A model generated the notes under the pieces. That model worked only from the letters and a program-made list of their open reading frames with translations, was not told where the DNA came from and ran no database searches. A stretch of DNA of 36,560 nucleotides. Source: an uncultured Glaciecola sp. GTDB lineage: Bacteria; Pseudomonadota; Gammaproteobacteria; Enterobacterales; Alteromonadaceae. Below, in pieces: positions 8,561 to 18,780 of this stretch; position 1 is the stretch's first letter; every line of letters starts with the position of its first letter. Position numbers and translations under genes: made by a program. The DNA is taken from contig CAJQOP010000086.1 in NCBI GenBank assembly GCA_905479945.1, positions 1-36,560 of the forward strand, read 5' to 3'.

Positions 8561-9613
8561 GTGAGCACAACCTTAAACCGCTTAAAAAGCCTAGCCAAAC
8601 AGCGTATCTTAATATTAGATGGCGCGATGGGTACGATGATTCAAAATTATCACTTAGATGAAGCTGATTATCGTGGAGAGAAATATAGAGACTGGCATTG
8701 TGACGTTAAAGGAAACAATGACCTTTTAGCCGTAACACAGCCAAAAATTATCAAAGGCATTCATCGAGAGTATTTAGCCGCTGGCGCAGATATTATTGAA
8801 ACCAATACATTTAATGCCACCACAATTTCGATGTCAGACTACGATATGCAAGATGAGGCGCGGCAGATAAATTTAAGCGCGGCTAAACTAGCACGTGAAG
8901 CTGCAGATGAATTCACCGCACAAACGCCAGACAAACCTCGTTTTGTTGCCGGTGTTATTGGACCTACAAGTCGCACAGCGTCAATATCCCCTGATGTGAA
9001 TGATCCAGGTAAGCGTAACGTGCATTTTGATGAATTGGTTGAAGCGTACAAAGAATCAACTCAGGCTCTTATTGACGGTAAAGTGGATTTGATTCTAGTT
9101 GAGACAATTTTCGATACCTTGAATGCAAAGGCTGCGGTTTATGCAATTGAAGAAGCCTTTGAAGAAACCGGCATTACGTTGCCGGTAATGATTTCAGGTA
9201 CAATAACTGATGCATCAGGGCGCACACTTTCCGGTCAGACATCAGAAGCATTCTATTATTCAATGCGTCACGTTAAGCCTTTTTCTATTGGCTTAAATTG
9301 CGCCCTTGGGCCAGATTTATTGCGTCAGTACGTGGCTGAAATAGCGCGCATTGCAGATTGTAATGTGTCTGCACATCCGAATGCCGGTTTACCCAACGAA
9401 TTTGGTGAATACGACATGGAAGCCGAGGAATTGGCTGAACACTTGAAGGAGTGGGGCGAATCAGGCTTGGTCAATATATTAGGTGGCTGCTGTGGCAGCA
9501 CGCCTGAGCATATTCGCCAGCTCGCTAATGCGGTCTCGGGCATATCGCCTCGCCAATTACCCGATATTGAGGTGAAAATGCGTTTATCAGGCCTTGAGCC
9601 TTTTGTTCATTAG
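8561..9613 (+). CDS. metH: Methionine synthase, homocysteine-binding half (split MetH)
   Basis: 350 residues, GTG start after a GA-rich ribosome site. It matches residues 1 to about 350 of E. coli MetH: the zinc/homocysteine barrel. Zinc ligands C247 (GLNCALG), C310 and C311 (GGCCGST) keep the E. coli numbering. It stops after [10 protein letters not shown], exactly in the linker before the folate domain. The rest of the enzyme is encoded by the next gene, which starts 8 bp later in another frame with its own ribosome site. The two together (1232 residues) match the length of one-piece MetH (1227). Both halves look intact, so this is probably a working two-subunit enzyme. It could also be read as a frameshifted single gene. 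Confidence 0.9.
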   Translation: MSTTLNRLKSLAKQRILILDGAMGTMIQNYHLDEADYRGEKYRDWHCDVKGNNDLLAVTQPKIIKGIHREYLAAGADIIETNTFNATTISMSDYDMQDEARQINLSAAKLAREAADEFTAQTPDKPRFVAGVIGPTSRTASISPDVNDPGKRNVHFDELVEAYKESTQALIDGKVDLILVETIFDTLNAKAAVYAIEEAFEETGITLPVMISGTITDASGRTLSGQTSEAFYYSMRHVKPFSIGLNCALGPDLLRQYVAEIARIADCNVSAHPNAGLPNEFGEYDMEAEELAEHLKEWGESGLVNILGGCCGSTPEHIRQLANAVSGISPRQLPDIEVKMRLSGLEPFVH

Positions 9614-9621
9614 GATGAGTT

Positions 9622-12270
9622 GTGACTTCTGATTTTTCAAATTTTATCAATGTAGGTGAGCGCACAAACGTCACCGGTTCGGCTATGTTTAAACGTTTAA
9701 TTTTGGAAGATGATTTCGAAACTGCGTTGGATGTAGCTCGTCAGCAAGTAGCCAATGGTGCTCAAATTATTGATATCAACATGGATGAAGCCATGTTGGA
9801 TTCTGAAGCTGCTATGGTGCGCTTCCTTAACTTAATCGCGTCTGAGCCCGATATTTCGCGAGTGCCGATTATGATCGATTCGTCAAAATGGTCGATTATC
9901 GAAGCAGGTTTAAAGTGTGTACAAGGCAAGGCTATTGTCAATTCGATTAGTTTGAAAGAAGGCGAGGAGCCTTTCCTTGCTCAAGCTAAAAAGATTAAGC
10001 GATATGGCGCTGCTGCGGTTGTGATGGCGTTTGATGAAACAGGTCAAGCCGACACACAAGTGCGTAAATTCGAAATATGTAAGCGTAGCTATAACTTGCT
10101 GCTCGAAAAACTAGACTTTCCGCCTGAAGACATTATTTTCGATCCGAATATTTTTGCAGTGGCCACTGGCATTGAAGAACACAACAACTATGCCGTTGAT
10201 TTTATTGAAGCAACTCGCCAAATTCGAGAAAACCTTCCGCACTGCCATGTTTCTGGCGGCTTATCTAATATTTCATTTTCGTTTCGTGGAAACAATCCGG
10301 TGCGCGAAGCTATGCACAGTGTATTTTTGTATTATGCAATTCGTGCTGGTATGGATATGGGCATTGTTAATGCGGGTCAGCTTGAAGTTTATGATGAAAT
10401 TCCGGCAGAACTTCGCGACGCAGTTGAAGACGTTATTTTAAATCGCCATCCTGACGCAACCGATAAACTCTTAGAGCTTGCGCCCAAATACCAAGGTGGT
10501 GGAAAAGTTGCAGCCAAACAAGATACAGCGTGGCGTGAATGGTCGGTTACTAAACGCTTAGAACATGCATTAGTTAAAGGGATCACCGATTATATTATTG
10601 ATGATACTGAAGAGGCTAGGCTATCCGCCGAGCGACCGCTGCACGTTATTGAAGGCCCATTGATGGATGGGATGAACGTGGTTGGCGATTTGTTCGGTGA
10701 AGGTAAAATGTTTTTGCCTCAAGTGGTCAAGTCTGCACGAGTAATGAAAAAAGCGGTATCTCATTTACAGCCTTATATCGAAGCAGAAAAGTCAGGCGTA
10801 CGCAGTTCAAATGGCAAGATAATTATGGCCACTGTAAAAGGCGATGTGCATGATATAGGTAAGAATATTGTTGGCGTTGTGCTGCAATGTAATAACTTTG
10901 AAGTTATCGACTTAGGCGTAATGGTGCCAGCAGCTAAAATACTGCAGGTAGCAAAAGATGAGAATGCCGACATGATTGGTTTATCGGGGCTTATTACCCC
11001 TTCTTTGGATGAAATGGTGCAAGTAGCAAAGGAGATGCAGCGCCTGAAAATGGATCTTCCTTTGTTAATTGGTGGTGCAACTACATCCAAGGCTCATACG
11101 GCGGTAAAAATTGAAGCCAATTATGACCACCCTGTTATTTATGTACCCAATGCAAGTCGTGCTGTAGGTGTCTGTCAAAAACTCATTTCTGAAGAAAATC
11201 GCGCTGAATATGCGAAGCAAATATCTGCAGAGTATGAAAAGGTACGCATTCAACATGCTAAAAAAACGCCGCGCACAAAAGCGATCAACTTTACTGATGC
11301 AAAAACGAATAAATTCAATTGTGACTGGTCAAACTACGAGCCAGTTAAACCTAACTTTTTAGGTGCAAAAACAGTTGAAGTCGATTTAGATACGCTGCGC
11401 GCCTATATCGATTGGACACCATTTTTCACTACGTGGTCCTTGGCGGGAAAATACCCACGTATTCTTAATGATGACGTTGTGGGAGAAGAAGCAAAAAGCT
11501 TATTCAAAGACGCGAATGATATGCTCGACTCATTGTGCTTAAATAAAAAATTAAAAGCAAAAGGTCGTGTAGGTATATTCCCCGCAAATTCAGTTGATGA
11601 AGATGTTTATGTGTTTAGCCCTAATGCTGATGATTCAAATAAAGCTGATCCTGAGTCTAATATTGGAATTGCTCATCATTTACGCCAGCAAACGCATAAA
11701 CCTAAAGGTCCCAATTATTGTTTAAGCGATTTCGTCATGCCATTATCTGAAAACAGAACAGATTATATGGGCGCGTTTGCAGTAACAGCCGGTATTGGCG
11801 AAGATGAATTGGCAAAAGCTTATGAAGCTGATGGTGATGACTATAACTCGATAATGAGTAAAGCCATTGCTGACCGACTAGCTGAAGCTTTCGCTGAATA
11901 TTTGCATCAACAGGTTCGCAAGGAAATATGGGGCTATGCAAAAAATGAAAGCTTGGACAATCAATCCTTAATTGGTGAAAAGTATCAGGGAATACGCCCT
12001 GCACCTGGCTATGCTGCCTGTCCTGAACATACAGAAAAACAATTGATTTGGGATTTACTCGATGTTGAAGCCAGCATAGGTATGGAACTTACTTCGAGTT
12101 ACGCGATGTGGCCGGGCGCATCAGTTTCTGGTTTCTATTTTGCACACCCTGAATCACGCTATTTTGCTGTTGCTAAAATTCAGGCTGATCAGTTAAAAGA
12201 TTATGCTCAACGAAAGGGCTGGACGATAGAAAAAGCTGAGAAGTGGCTGATGCCTAATTTAAATGACTAA
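9622..12270 (+). CDS. metH: Methionine synthase, folate/cobalamin/reactivation half (split MetH)
   Basis: 882 residues, GTG start 8 bp after the homocysteine half; AGGA at 9612-9615 gives a 6-nt spacing. Domains: methyl-tetrahydrofolate barrel opening with [14 protein letters not shown] (about 8-300), cobalamin cap helices (about 310-390), B12-binding Rossmann fold with axial H410 in GDVHDIGKN, and the SAM-binding reactivation domain (about 560-882, with [14 protein letters not shown]). It transfers the methyl group of methyl-THF by way of cobalamin to homocysteine held by the partner protein. It lacks only the first module of MetH, so it depends on the upstream product. Confidence 0.92.
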   Translation: MTSDFSNFINVGERTNVTGSAMFKRLILEDDFETALDVARQQVANGAQIIDINMDEAMLDSEAAMVRFLNLIASEPDISRVPIMIDSSKWSIIEAGLKCVQGKAIVNSISLKEGEEPFLAQAKKIKRYGAAAVVMAFDETGQADTQVRKFEICKRSYNLLLEKLDFPPEDIIFDPNIFAVATGIEEHNNYAVDFIEATRQIRENLPHCHVSGGLSNISFSFRGNNPVREAMHSVFLYYAIRAGMDMGIVNAGQLEVYDEIPAELRDAVEDVILNRHPDATDKLLELAPKYQGGGKVAAKQDTAWREWSVTKRLEHALVKGITDYIIDDTEEARLSAERPLHVIEGPLMDGMNVVGDLFGEGKMFLPQVVKSARVMKKAVSHLQPYIEAEKSGVRSSNGKIIMATVKGDVHDIGKNIVGVVLQCNNFEVIDLGVMVPAAKILQVAKDENADMIGLSGLITPSLDEMVQVAKEMQRLKMDLPLLIGGATTSKAHTAVKIEANYDHPVIYVPNASRAVGVCQKLISEENRAEYAKQISAEYEKVRIQHAKKTPRTKAINFTDAKTNKFNCDWSNYEPVKPNFLGAKTVEVDLDTLRAYIDWTPFFTTWSLAGKYPRILNDDVVGEEAKSLFKDANDMLDSLCLNKKLKAKGRVGIFPANSVDEDVYVFSPNADDSNKADPESNIGIAHHLRQQTHKPKGPNYCLSDFVMPLSENRTDYMGAFAVTAGIGEDELAKAYEADGDDYNSIMSKAIADRLAEAFAEYLHQQVRKEIWGYAKNESLDNQSLIGEKYQGIRPAPGYAACPEHTEKQLIWDLLDVEASIGMELTSSYAMWPGASVSGFYFAHPESRYFAVAKIQADQLKDYAQRKGWTIEKAEKWLMPNLND

Positions 12271-12415
12271 AGGTTTGTGGCTTTAAATGAACGCTATTCA
12301 TAAAGTCAGTAGTAAAAACTATTCGTAGGCGTTATTAATAAAGGTTATTAGTGAAATTCTTTGTTAATAGTTACTAATAAGAGCAAATTAAGTGAGCCAA
12401 CAATGAGAGCTACAA

Positions 12416-13021
12416 ATGGACCCTAAACCTTTTAGTCAAGCATGTGAAAATAACAAAGAACCCATTTTAAGCCACTTGAAAAAGGCTTTTGCGAACGTTG
12501 CTCACGTATTGGAAGTTGGATCTGGAACTGGGCAGCATGCCGTGTACTTTGCGTCGGCAATGCAGCACCTTCATTGGCATTGTTCAGACCTTGAAGATTA
12601 CCATCAAGGTATTAATCAATGGATTGATGACTTCCCCAGCAAAAACTTACACAGGCCGTTTACATTAAAACTAGCTAGAGATGAGTGGAAAAGTACTTCG
12701 TCAACATCCGGGGAGATGTTCGATGGTATTTATAGCGCCAATACAGCTCACATAATGCTAAAGCACGAGATTAAAGCCTTAATGGCGTCAGTTGCTTATC
12801 ATTTACCTAAAAATGGCGTATTTTGCCAATACGGGCCTTTTATTGTTGATGGTAAATTTACCAGTGACAGTAATGCTGAATTTCATGAAAGCTTAATTTC
12901 TGCAGGGCGGGGTGGTTATCGCGATATTAGTGAACTTGCTGCTTGGGCTCCTGAGCTAGTCTTAACACAGCGAATTGACATGCCCGCCAATAATATGCTC
13001 TTGATTTGGCAGCGTAAATAG
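12416..13021 (+). CDS. DUF938 family SAM-dependent methyltransferase
   Basis: 201 residues. The SAM-binding motif I is clear (VLEVGSGTGQHAVYFA, about residues 36-51), followed by an acidic SDLEDY motif II. FSQACENNKEPIL near the start and FCQYGPFIVDGKFTSDSN are typical of DUF938. The substrate of this family is unknown to me, so none is assigned. It is monocistronic: 145 bp after metH, which hold no recognisable signal, and convergent with the peptidase gene across a shared terminator. The other upstream ATG (12403) is out of frame. Confidence 0.85.
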   Translation: MDPKPFSQACENNKEPILSHLKKAFANVAHVLEVGSGTGQHAVYFASAMQHLHWHCSDLEDYHQGINQWIDDFPSKNLHRPFTLKLARDEWKSTSSTSGEMFDGIYSANTAHIMLKHEIKALMASVAYHLPKNGVFCQYGPFIVDGKFTSDSNAEFHESLISAGRGGYRDISELAAWAPELVLTQRIDMPANNMLLIWQRK

Positions 13022-13035
13022 CTATATCTGTAGAC

Positions 13036-13088
13036 ATAAAAAAACCCTCAAAGTTACTGTATATAAAATACTTTGAGGGCTTTTTATT
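13036..13088. terminator. Bidirectional terminator between DUF938 and S9 peptidase genes
   Basis: Arms CCCTCAAAGT (13045-13054) and ACTTTGAGGG (13070-13079) are perfect. An A run precedes and a T run follows, so the hairpin works for transcripts from either side. It lies between two convergent genes. Confidence 0.88.
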
Positions 13089-13100
13089 TACTTTATAGAT

Positions 13101-15041
13101 CTACTGCTTAGCAATAGTCGATTTAGTAAAGCAGTCGTTCTCTAACCAATCTATCATCGCAGGATAGAATTTGGACTTATGTCTATAATATAGTGTGTTA
13201 TAGAAATGGTCCGCACCTTCCAATTCAAGATACTTGTGTGGTTTACCAAGCGACTCTAGTTTCTCAACCATCAGTCTGCTTTGTTCCACAGGAACACGTC
13301 GGTCTATATCACCATGGATAATAAACAAAGGCATAGCTAGTTTTTCTGCATGTTCGATAGGTGACAAACCACTAACAGTAGTACCTTGGAAGACACGTCC
13401 ATAACGACCACCGTTAAACAAGGTTGCACTAATACGACTTAGGTCGGCAACACCGGCACCAGCAATTGCACAGGCAAATGGCCCGTTTTCTCTAACTGAA
13501 GCGGCGAAGGCTGCATAACCACCATAACTCCAGCCGAAAATGGCGACTTTATCAGGGTCAGCTAGGCCTTTATCAACAAGGTATTTAACGCCATCATCTT
13601 TGTCATCTTGCATGGTTTGCCCCCAATTATTATCACCTTTCTTCCAGTGATTTAAGCCATAACCTGTGGAGCCTCTGTAGTTAGGTTGAACAACCATATA
13701 ACCATGACTTGCTAGCAACTGAGACCATTCTTCATAAATGACAGTGTCTCTTACCCACGGGCCGCCATGCGGCATGACCACAGTTGGATAGGGCTTTTTG
13801 CCCATTTTAGGAATAGTGACGTATGCCGGTATTTTTAAACCATCGCGAGCTGGGTATTTGATGTATTTAACATCGCCTAATAAATCACGATTAATTAATG
13901 GAAAGCGTTCGCCAATAAGCTGTACGTCTTTCATATTACTTAATAAATAAAAAGTACCTGGGTCATTATCAGCACTGGTGTTAACAACGATTTGGCTGTC
14001 GTCGTCTGAACGACTTGAAAGGCGCACATGTTTGTCAGGAAACGCAGCTTCAACGGCATTCCTTAAATTTTCTTCATACTCGTCTAACCAATAAACTGTA
14101 GGTTTCTTTCCCGTGTAGGAATAACCAAGTAAACGGCCATTGTCAACCTGCTTTCTGCTAGTGACAACGCCACCTACATCCACATTTTTTAAGCCAAATA
14201 ATCTTTCAGAATATACTTTCGTTTCAATGTTGTAGGTGTATATACCGGTAGTGTCCTGACCTCTGTTTGCGCTTATGTAAATTTCTTGTGGATTTTCAAC
14301 AGAGAAGCTTAAAAAATCGAACCTTTCTCTGTTATCAGCACGGTTTTTAAAAATCAATTCCCACTCAGCGTCAGACGATGTGCGCACGTATTGGTCTAAA
14401 CTATTATTTTTTGCATCGTAAGCATTTGCAGCTCTAATTTCGCCTTCAGTATCAGGAATTAATCCTGATGACAACAGAGTATTAGCGCGAAATACGGTGC
14501 GCGTTCTGCCATTGTATATATTGTATTTTACAATATCAGGCAAACGATCATTGTTTATGTCGTACCTTATTAATATATTTTTAGGATCGTCTCTTAGCAA
14601 GCTTACCAGACTGAATCTCGCGCTTTCTTCCTTTGGAAATGGAATTTTCCATTTTCCTTTTCCGTCGGCTCTTACAATACCCACTTTGCTTGCGTTGTAG
14701 TTTCTTGTGCCGTCTTGAATGTTTTGTGAAAAATTGACGGCCATTAGATCGTTATTTAGCCAGTAAGCGCCTTGAATTTCCATGCGCTCAGAACCGAATA
14801 ACACAGGGTCCGCTTTCAGGTCATTTGTTTTTCTTACTTCTAGTATATAATCGCCGTCTTTACTTGTAGCACGCCTAATGATCACATGCTTACCGTCTGG
14901 AGATACCGTAACTTGTTGAAGAGCGGGTAATACAGAAAAAGACTCTATTAAATCTGAATGTTCATAGTCCTTGGCAGCTATCGCACTTGGAATCAGCATA
15001 ACTGCAGCTAGAAGTGCAATTAACTTTCGCTTCATAAACAT
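13101..15041 (-). CDS. Exported S9 family (prolyl oligopeptidase-type) peptidase
   Basis: 646 residues. An N-terminal signal peptide (MFMKRKLIALLAAVMLIPSAIAA) points to the periplasm. The first 380 residues form the beta-propeller-like gate and the last 250 an alpha/beta hydrolase with triad S505 (GWSYGGYA), D580 (HGDIDRRVP) and H612 (GADHFY). Members cleave oligopeptides, often as acylaminoacyl- or dipeptidyl-peptidases. AGGA in the leader is 7 nt before the first Met and 13 nt before the Met at residue 3, which favours the first. It lies 83 bp downstream of the TonB receptor gene, with a hairpin between, suggesting joint uptake and breakdown of peptides. Exact specificity cannot be told. 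Confidence 0.92.
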   Translation of the reverse strand: MFMKRKLIALLAAVMLIPSAIAAKDYEHSDLIESFSVLPALQQVTVSPDGKHVIIRRATSKDGDYILEVRKTNDLKADPVLFGSERMEIQGAYWLNNDLMAVNFSQNIQDGTRNYNASKVGIVRADGKGKWKIPFPKEESARFSLVSLLRDDPKNILIRYDINNDRLPDIVKYNIYNGRTRTVFRANTLLSSGLIPDTEGEIRAANAYDAKNNSLDQYVRTSSDAEWELIFKNRADNRERFDFLSFSVENPQEIYISANRGQDTTGIYTYNIETKVYSERLFGLKNVDVGGVVTSRKQVDNGRLLGYSYTGKKPTVYWLDEYEENLRNAVEAAFPDKHVRLSSRSDDDSQIVVNTSADNDPGTFYLLSNMKDVQLIGERFPLINRDLLGDVKYIKYPARDGLKIPAYVTIPKMGKKPYPTVVMPHGGPWVRDTVIYEEWSQLLASHGYMVVQPNYRGSTGYGLNHWKKGDNNWGQTMQDDKDDGVKYLVDKGLADPDKVAIFGWSYGGYAAFAASVRENGPFACAIAGAGVADLSRISATLFNGGRYGRVFQGTTVSGLSPIEHAEKLAMPLFIIHGDIDRRVPVEQSRLMVEKLESLGKPHKYLELEGADHFYNTLYYRHKSKFYPAMIDWLENDCFTKSTIAKQ

Positions 15042-15061
15042 AATATTTCCTCACATTTGTT

Positions 15062-15103
15062 AAAAAAAAAAAGGACTCTCGGACTAATGCCCAGAGAGTC
15101 CTT
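15062..15103 (-). terminator. Hairpin terminator or attenuator after the TonB receptor gene
   Basis: Perfect arms AAGGACTCTC (15071-15080) and GAGAGTCCTT (15094-15103) are followed on the - strand by a run of about 11 T (15062-15072, partly in the stem). It lies between the receptor gene and the S9 peptidase gene, so it ends or reduces read-through. Confidence 0.8.
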
Positions 15104-15124
15104 CGTATTACTTAAAGTAACTAA

Positions 15125-18100
15125 TTAAAACGAGTAGTTGACTGAAGCGAAAACAGTTCGACCAAATATGTCATAACCAACACCGATTGGAACGTTACGG
15201 ATGTTACCACCAGCAGCACCATCGATAAGAGGCGGTGACTTATCAAACACGTTTCTAAGACCTGCAGTAACAGCCCAATTATCTTGGCCGTAGCTAGCAG
15301 ACATAGTATGAATCGTATAGCCTACCGTTTTTTCCAATGGACGACATGTTACATCTAAGCCATCGCAAGGTGGGTTATCGCCGTCAAACTCAAACAAATT
15401 ATCATTTTGACCACCGCCTACGTGACGGGCAGACCAGTTAAATCTATAATCCATGTAGCTTAAACGCAATGATGCAGACGCTCTCCACTGAGGGTTAGCG
15501 ATTTCACCAAGGTTGTCATCAAACGTACCAAAAAATTCTATTGGACGAGATTGAAGTTTAGTGGCAAGTAAGTCTAGGCTAACACCTAGCTCATTATCGC
15601 CAACAACAAAGTCTTGCTGATAGAAAAGGTTGTAATCGATACCTTTCGAACCTTCAAAACCGATGTTAACGAAAGACGCGTTAATATCTGTCATTTGTTG
15701 ATTGCTATCGCGAACAATGCTTCCACAGAATTCGCTTTCGCCATTTGGAGCTTCGGCGTTGTTATAACAACTACCAACAATAAATCCAGGGCTAGGTTCA
15801 GCAACTGCGCCTCGGATCTGAATGTCGTACCATGTGGCAGAGAATGACATGTCAAATGCATCAGTAAATGGTTGTTCAAATATGAAACCGTAGGTTTCAG
15901 ATACTGAACGTTCTGCTACTAAAGTTTCTGAACCACCTGTAGTAACTTCAGCAGACACGAATGATGTAAAGCCATTACCTGCTCCATCTTCTAAGCCTAA
16001 AGATGTTGCGTCAAGACCATTTGCTGCGCATGAGTCGAATACGCGTTGTTGACGCTCGTCTTCTGCTGCGTCATATGTTTCAGCTGCAGTAATATCTAAT
16101 GGATCAGAAATTCTCGCATCAGTTGGAACAACACAAGGATCGGTTACAGTAGTAAAACCAGAAGTACCGTTTAAGAAACGCTCACGCAAGTTAGGTGTGC
16201 GATAAGACGTTCCGCGAGTACCACGAACTGTTAACCATTCTGTTGGTCTCCAAATACCTTTTAAACTAAAGGTTCTTTGCGGAGCATAGAATGTTTCTTC
16301 AGTTACACGACCAGAAGCTGTAAACGTTAATTCTTCAGCCCATTCCTTGCCGCGTAAAATAGCAAACTCAGTTTCAAAAAATATCTCACGAAGAATTTTT
16401 GAGCCATCAGCGCCTTGATCTGCGAAAGAATTATAAAGACCGTCAACAGCAGCTGCGTTAGCGTCAGTGATGATTTCATCTTTGCGGAATTCAGCACCTA
16501 CAACTAATGGCACAACTTCGTCGTTCCACGGCAATGTAAATAAATCACCAGTAATAAAGCCCGTTAGCATTGTTTGCTTAACTTCAGTTACGATATTACG
16601 AACAGTGAATAAGTATGCAGCTTCTTCATCAGTGAAATTACCACCACCTTCTTGATATATATTAGATGAAAATAAATTAACTGGCACACATCCATCAGTA
16701 CCATCTCCGCAAGTAATCGAACCGTCTGGATTACGCACAGATGTGTCTAATGAGAGATTGAATTTAGTCGAGCTAATACCGACTTGACTAGACTCACCTC
16801 TTGAAGCGCTATAAATTGCCGCTACTTCATATGACCATCCACCTTGGCCAAAGTTATCTAATGCGCCAAGGTTACCCGAAACACCGCCGACTAGACGATA
16901 TTGATAAGCGTCAACTGCATTGTTTTGTCTATCGCCTTTAATATTAAGGATAGGTCGCGCATCTTGTGGGCCGTAAGGGAAACCAACACCAGCACGGCAA
17001 TCGATAGCGTTTATAGCATCAGTACCGCATGGGTTGAATGGGTTTTCAGCAGAAACAAGTGGGAATATTTGTCCGGTTCCGGCAAATGTACTTGAATCAC
17101 GTTGTGCATATAATCCTTCATAAAAGAAACGGGTATCGTTATCATCTTGTAGAAGATAATCACCATTTACATACAATGAGAAGCGCTCAAGAGGACTTAC
17201 AAAATCTTGAGTGTTTCTGTAATCTGAATTAAGGAAAGCATAAAACGGGTCACCGAAGTTGAAATCTAACAGACCATCGCCGTTGCCGTCGAAAATACCT
17301 GTATCGTTAATGCCGTCACCGTTACTATCAGCTTCGATGGCTAGACCAGGGAAGAACGGAACGTTACCTAATGAAGTTGTTGACTCACTCCAGTTAGGAA
17401 CACCGATGTTTGTGAAACCTTCAGTCCGATATACACTGCCGAAAAACGGAATGGACATACGGTTAGTTAACGGGAATATGTCACATTTGGAGATTGGCGT
17501 TGTAGAAGGACCATCACCACGACGACCACGGTAAATTTCACCATCATCACCTTCGTAAATTAGCTCGTCGCATGAACTATTGAACCTACTTTGGCCCAAT
17601 GTTTGTCTTTCTCTGTTATTGTATTCAGCTGCTGCAGTAACTGACCAGTTATCACCTGTAGCGCCGTACATCAATGATAAAGCAGTTTGTTCACCACCTT
17701 CACCAGGCTTGCTTCCTGAAGCATTTAGTTCGAAGCCGTCAACGTTAGATTTTAAAATTACGTTGGCAACACCGGCGATAGCATCAGAACCATAAACTGT
17801 TGAAGCACCATCGAACAAGTTCTCAATTCGGTCAATCAATATAGATGGAATTAAGTTCAAATCAGGTGATGTTGGTGCGCCACCCACACCGGCAGGTGCA
17901 ACACGGCGGCCGTTTACTAATACTAATGTTCTGTCTGAACCAAGACCACGGAAACCAATTGTAGCAGCGCCCGGGCCATTATCTAGTACGAAACCGTTGA
18001 AGGTACTATCGATTTGTTGACCCGACGCTTGCGTCGAGCTCTGAAGCATATCGTTTGTGTCAAACAAACCAAGTTCGCGTGAGATATCACCGCTGATAAC

Positions 18101-18310
18101 TTGAATAGGTGATGCGTTCGAAAATTCTTGACGCTTTATACGGGAACCAGTGACGGTAACACGTTCTACGACTTCCTTGACTTCTTCTTCTTCTTCTTCA
18201 AGAAGGTCATCAACTTCCTGTGCGTACAAGTTTGGGGCTGCTAAGCATCCAAGAGCGACTAAAACCGCTAAAGATACTTTATGCAACTTAGTTTCGTTGC
18301 TTAATTTCAT
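15125..18310 (-). CDS. TonB-dependent outer-membrane receptor
   Basis: 1061 residues: signal peptide ending near LYAQ, an acidic run, a TonB-box-like segment (ERVTVTGSRIKR), plug domain (about 60-195, with GFRGLGSDRTLVLVNGRRV and STVYGSDAIAGVANVI) and a 22-strand barrel ending in FASVNYSF with a terminal Phe. It imports a bulky substrate using TonB energy. The ligand is not readable from sequence; flanking S9 and M13 peptidases hint at peptides. Residues 328-336 and 341-349 form two DxNxDGxxD calcium-type loops in an extracellular region. A run of six Glu codons (18182-18199) adds a triplet repeat that cannot shift the frame. AGGGA lies just before the start. Confidence 0.95.
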   Translation of the reverse strand: MKLSNETKLHKVSLAVLVALGCLAAPNLYAQEVDDLLEEEEEEVKEVVERVTVTGSRIKRQEFSNASPIQVISGDISRELGLFDTNDMLQSSTQASGQQIDSTFNGFVLDNGPGAATIGFRGLGSDRTLVLVNGRRVAPAGVGGAPTSPDLNLIPSILIDRIENLFDGASTVYGSDAIAGVANVILKSNVDGFELNASGSKPGEGGEQTALSLMYGATGDNWSVTAAAEYNNRERQTLGQSRFNSSCDELIYEGDDGEIYRGRRGDGPSTTPISKCDIFPLTNRMSIPFFGSVYRTEGFTNIGVPNWSESTTSLGNVPFFPGLAIEADSNGDGINDTGIFDGNGDGLLDFNFGDPFYAFLNSDYRNTQDFVSPLERFSLYVNGDYLLQDDNDTRFFYEGLYAQRDSSTFAGTGQIFPLVSAENPFNPCGTDAINAIDCRAGVGFPYGPQDARPILNIKGDRQNNAVDAYQYRLVGGVSGNLGALDNFGQGGWSYEVAAIYSASRGESSQVGISSTKFNLSLDTSVRNPDGSITCGDGTDGCVPVNLFSSNIYQEGGGNFTDEEAAYLFTVRNIVTEVKQTMLTGFITGDLFTLPWNDEVVPLVVGAEFRKDEIITDANAAAVDGLYNSFADQGADGSKILREIFFETEFAILRGKEWAEELTFTASGRVTEETFYAPQRTFSLKGIWRPTEWLTVRGTRGTSYRTPNLRERFLNGTSGFTTVTDPCVVPTDARISDPLDITAAETYDAAEDERQQRVFDSCAANGLDATSLGLEDGAGNGFTSFVSAEVTTGGSETLVAERSVSETYGFIFEQPFTDAFDMSFSATWYDIQIRGAVAEPSPGFIVGSCYNNAEAPNGESEFCGSIVRDSNQQMTDINASFVNIGFEGSKGIDYNLFYQQDFVVGDNELGVSLDLLATKLQSRPIEFFGTFDDNLGEIANPQWRASASLRLSYMDYRFNWSARHVGGGQNDNLFEFDGDNPPCDGLDVTCRPLEKTVGYTIHTMSASYGQDNWAVTAGLRNVFDKSPPLIDGAAGGNIRNVPIGVGYDIFGRTVFASVNYSF

Positions 18311-18780
18311 ATTGTTTCCCTGTTACCGCTTTAGAGCGATTAATTTTATTGTTTTATCCAAAAAGAATTTTTTTGGTCAAAATGTGCAACTTTTTATTAT
18401 GCCGACAGGTCTTATGCGTTAAATGGAACTACGATATTTGTCAAAAACCAATATCAAAAGTTTTACCACATAAAACGGGCAGACAAGTCAGTTGCTTTTC
18501 TGCACACCGTAATTTAATCAATGTGGTTGGAACAGTCAAACTTCTGTCAGTAGTGTTTCTGTATGTTTTTTGGTCAATTTAAAGTATTTTTTTTAGAATA
18601 TAGTTATGAAATTTAAAAAAACCAGTTAAAACAACTATGTAACGTTTTTTTCCGCGGTCTAAAAACTTTACAAAAACTTTAAAAAAAAATATTTTTTATT
18701 TAAAAAAAGCTAGCCCTTCTTGTGAATGACTAACTTTACTAGTTTTTTTGCTTATTTAGTAAACGCAGCTAAATACTTAT
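18311..18780. other. 470-bp AT-rich intergenic region upstream of the TonB receptor gene
   Basis: No open frame here has coding character. It holds the receptor promoter (18351-18380) and two copies of a TTTTGGTCAA-type motif (18371-18382 and 18568-18579). Long A and T runs fill 18590-18715. A weak hairpin (CTAG arms near 18709-18713 and 18738-18741, with flanking A/T runs) may end the M13 peptidase transcript. Confidence 0.6.
18351..18380 (-). promoter_or_regulatory. Candidate promoter of the TonB receptor gene
   Basis: On the - strand, TTGACC (18375-18380), an 18-nt spacer and TAAAAC (18351-18356), about 40 bp before the start codon. The spacer contains the inverted repeat CCAAAAA/TTTTTGG (18358-18364, 18370-18376), and the -35 lies inside the TTTTGACCAAAA motif. 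Either could be an operator. Confidence 0.5.

Noticed and set aside
18182..18199. Run of six GAA codons in the TonB receptor as a phase-variation tract
   Set aside because: A triplet repeat changes length without shifting frame, so it cannot switch the gene on and off.
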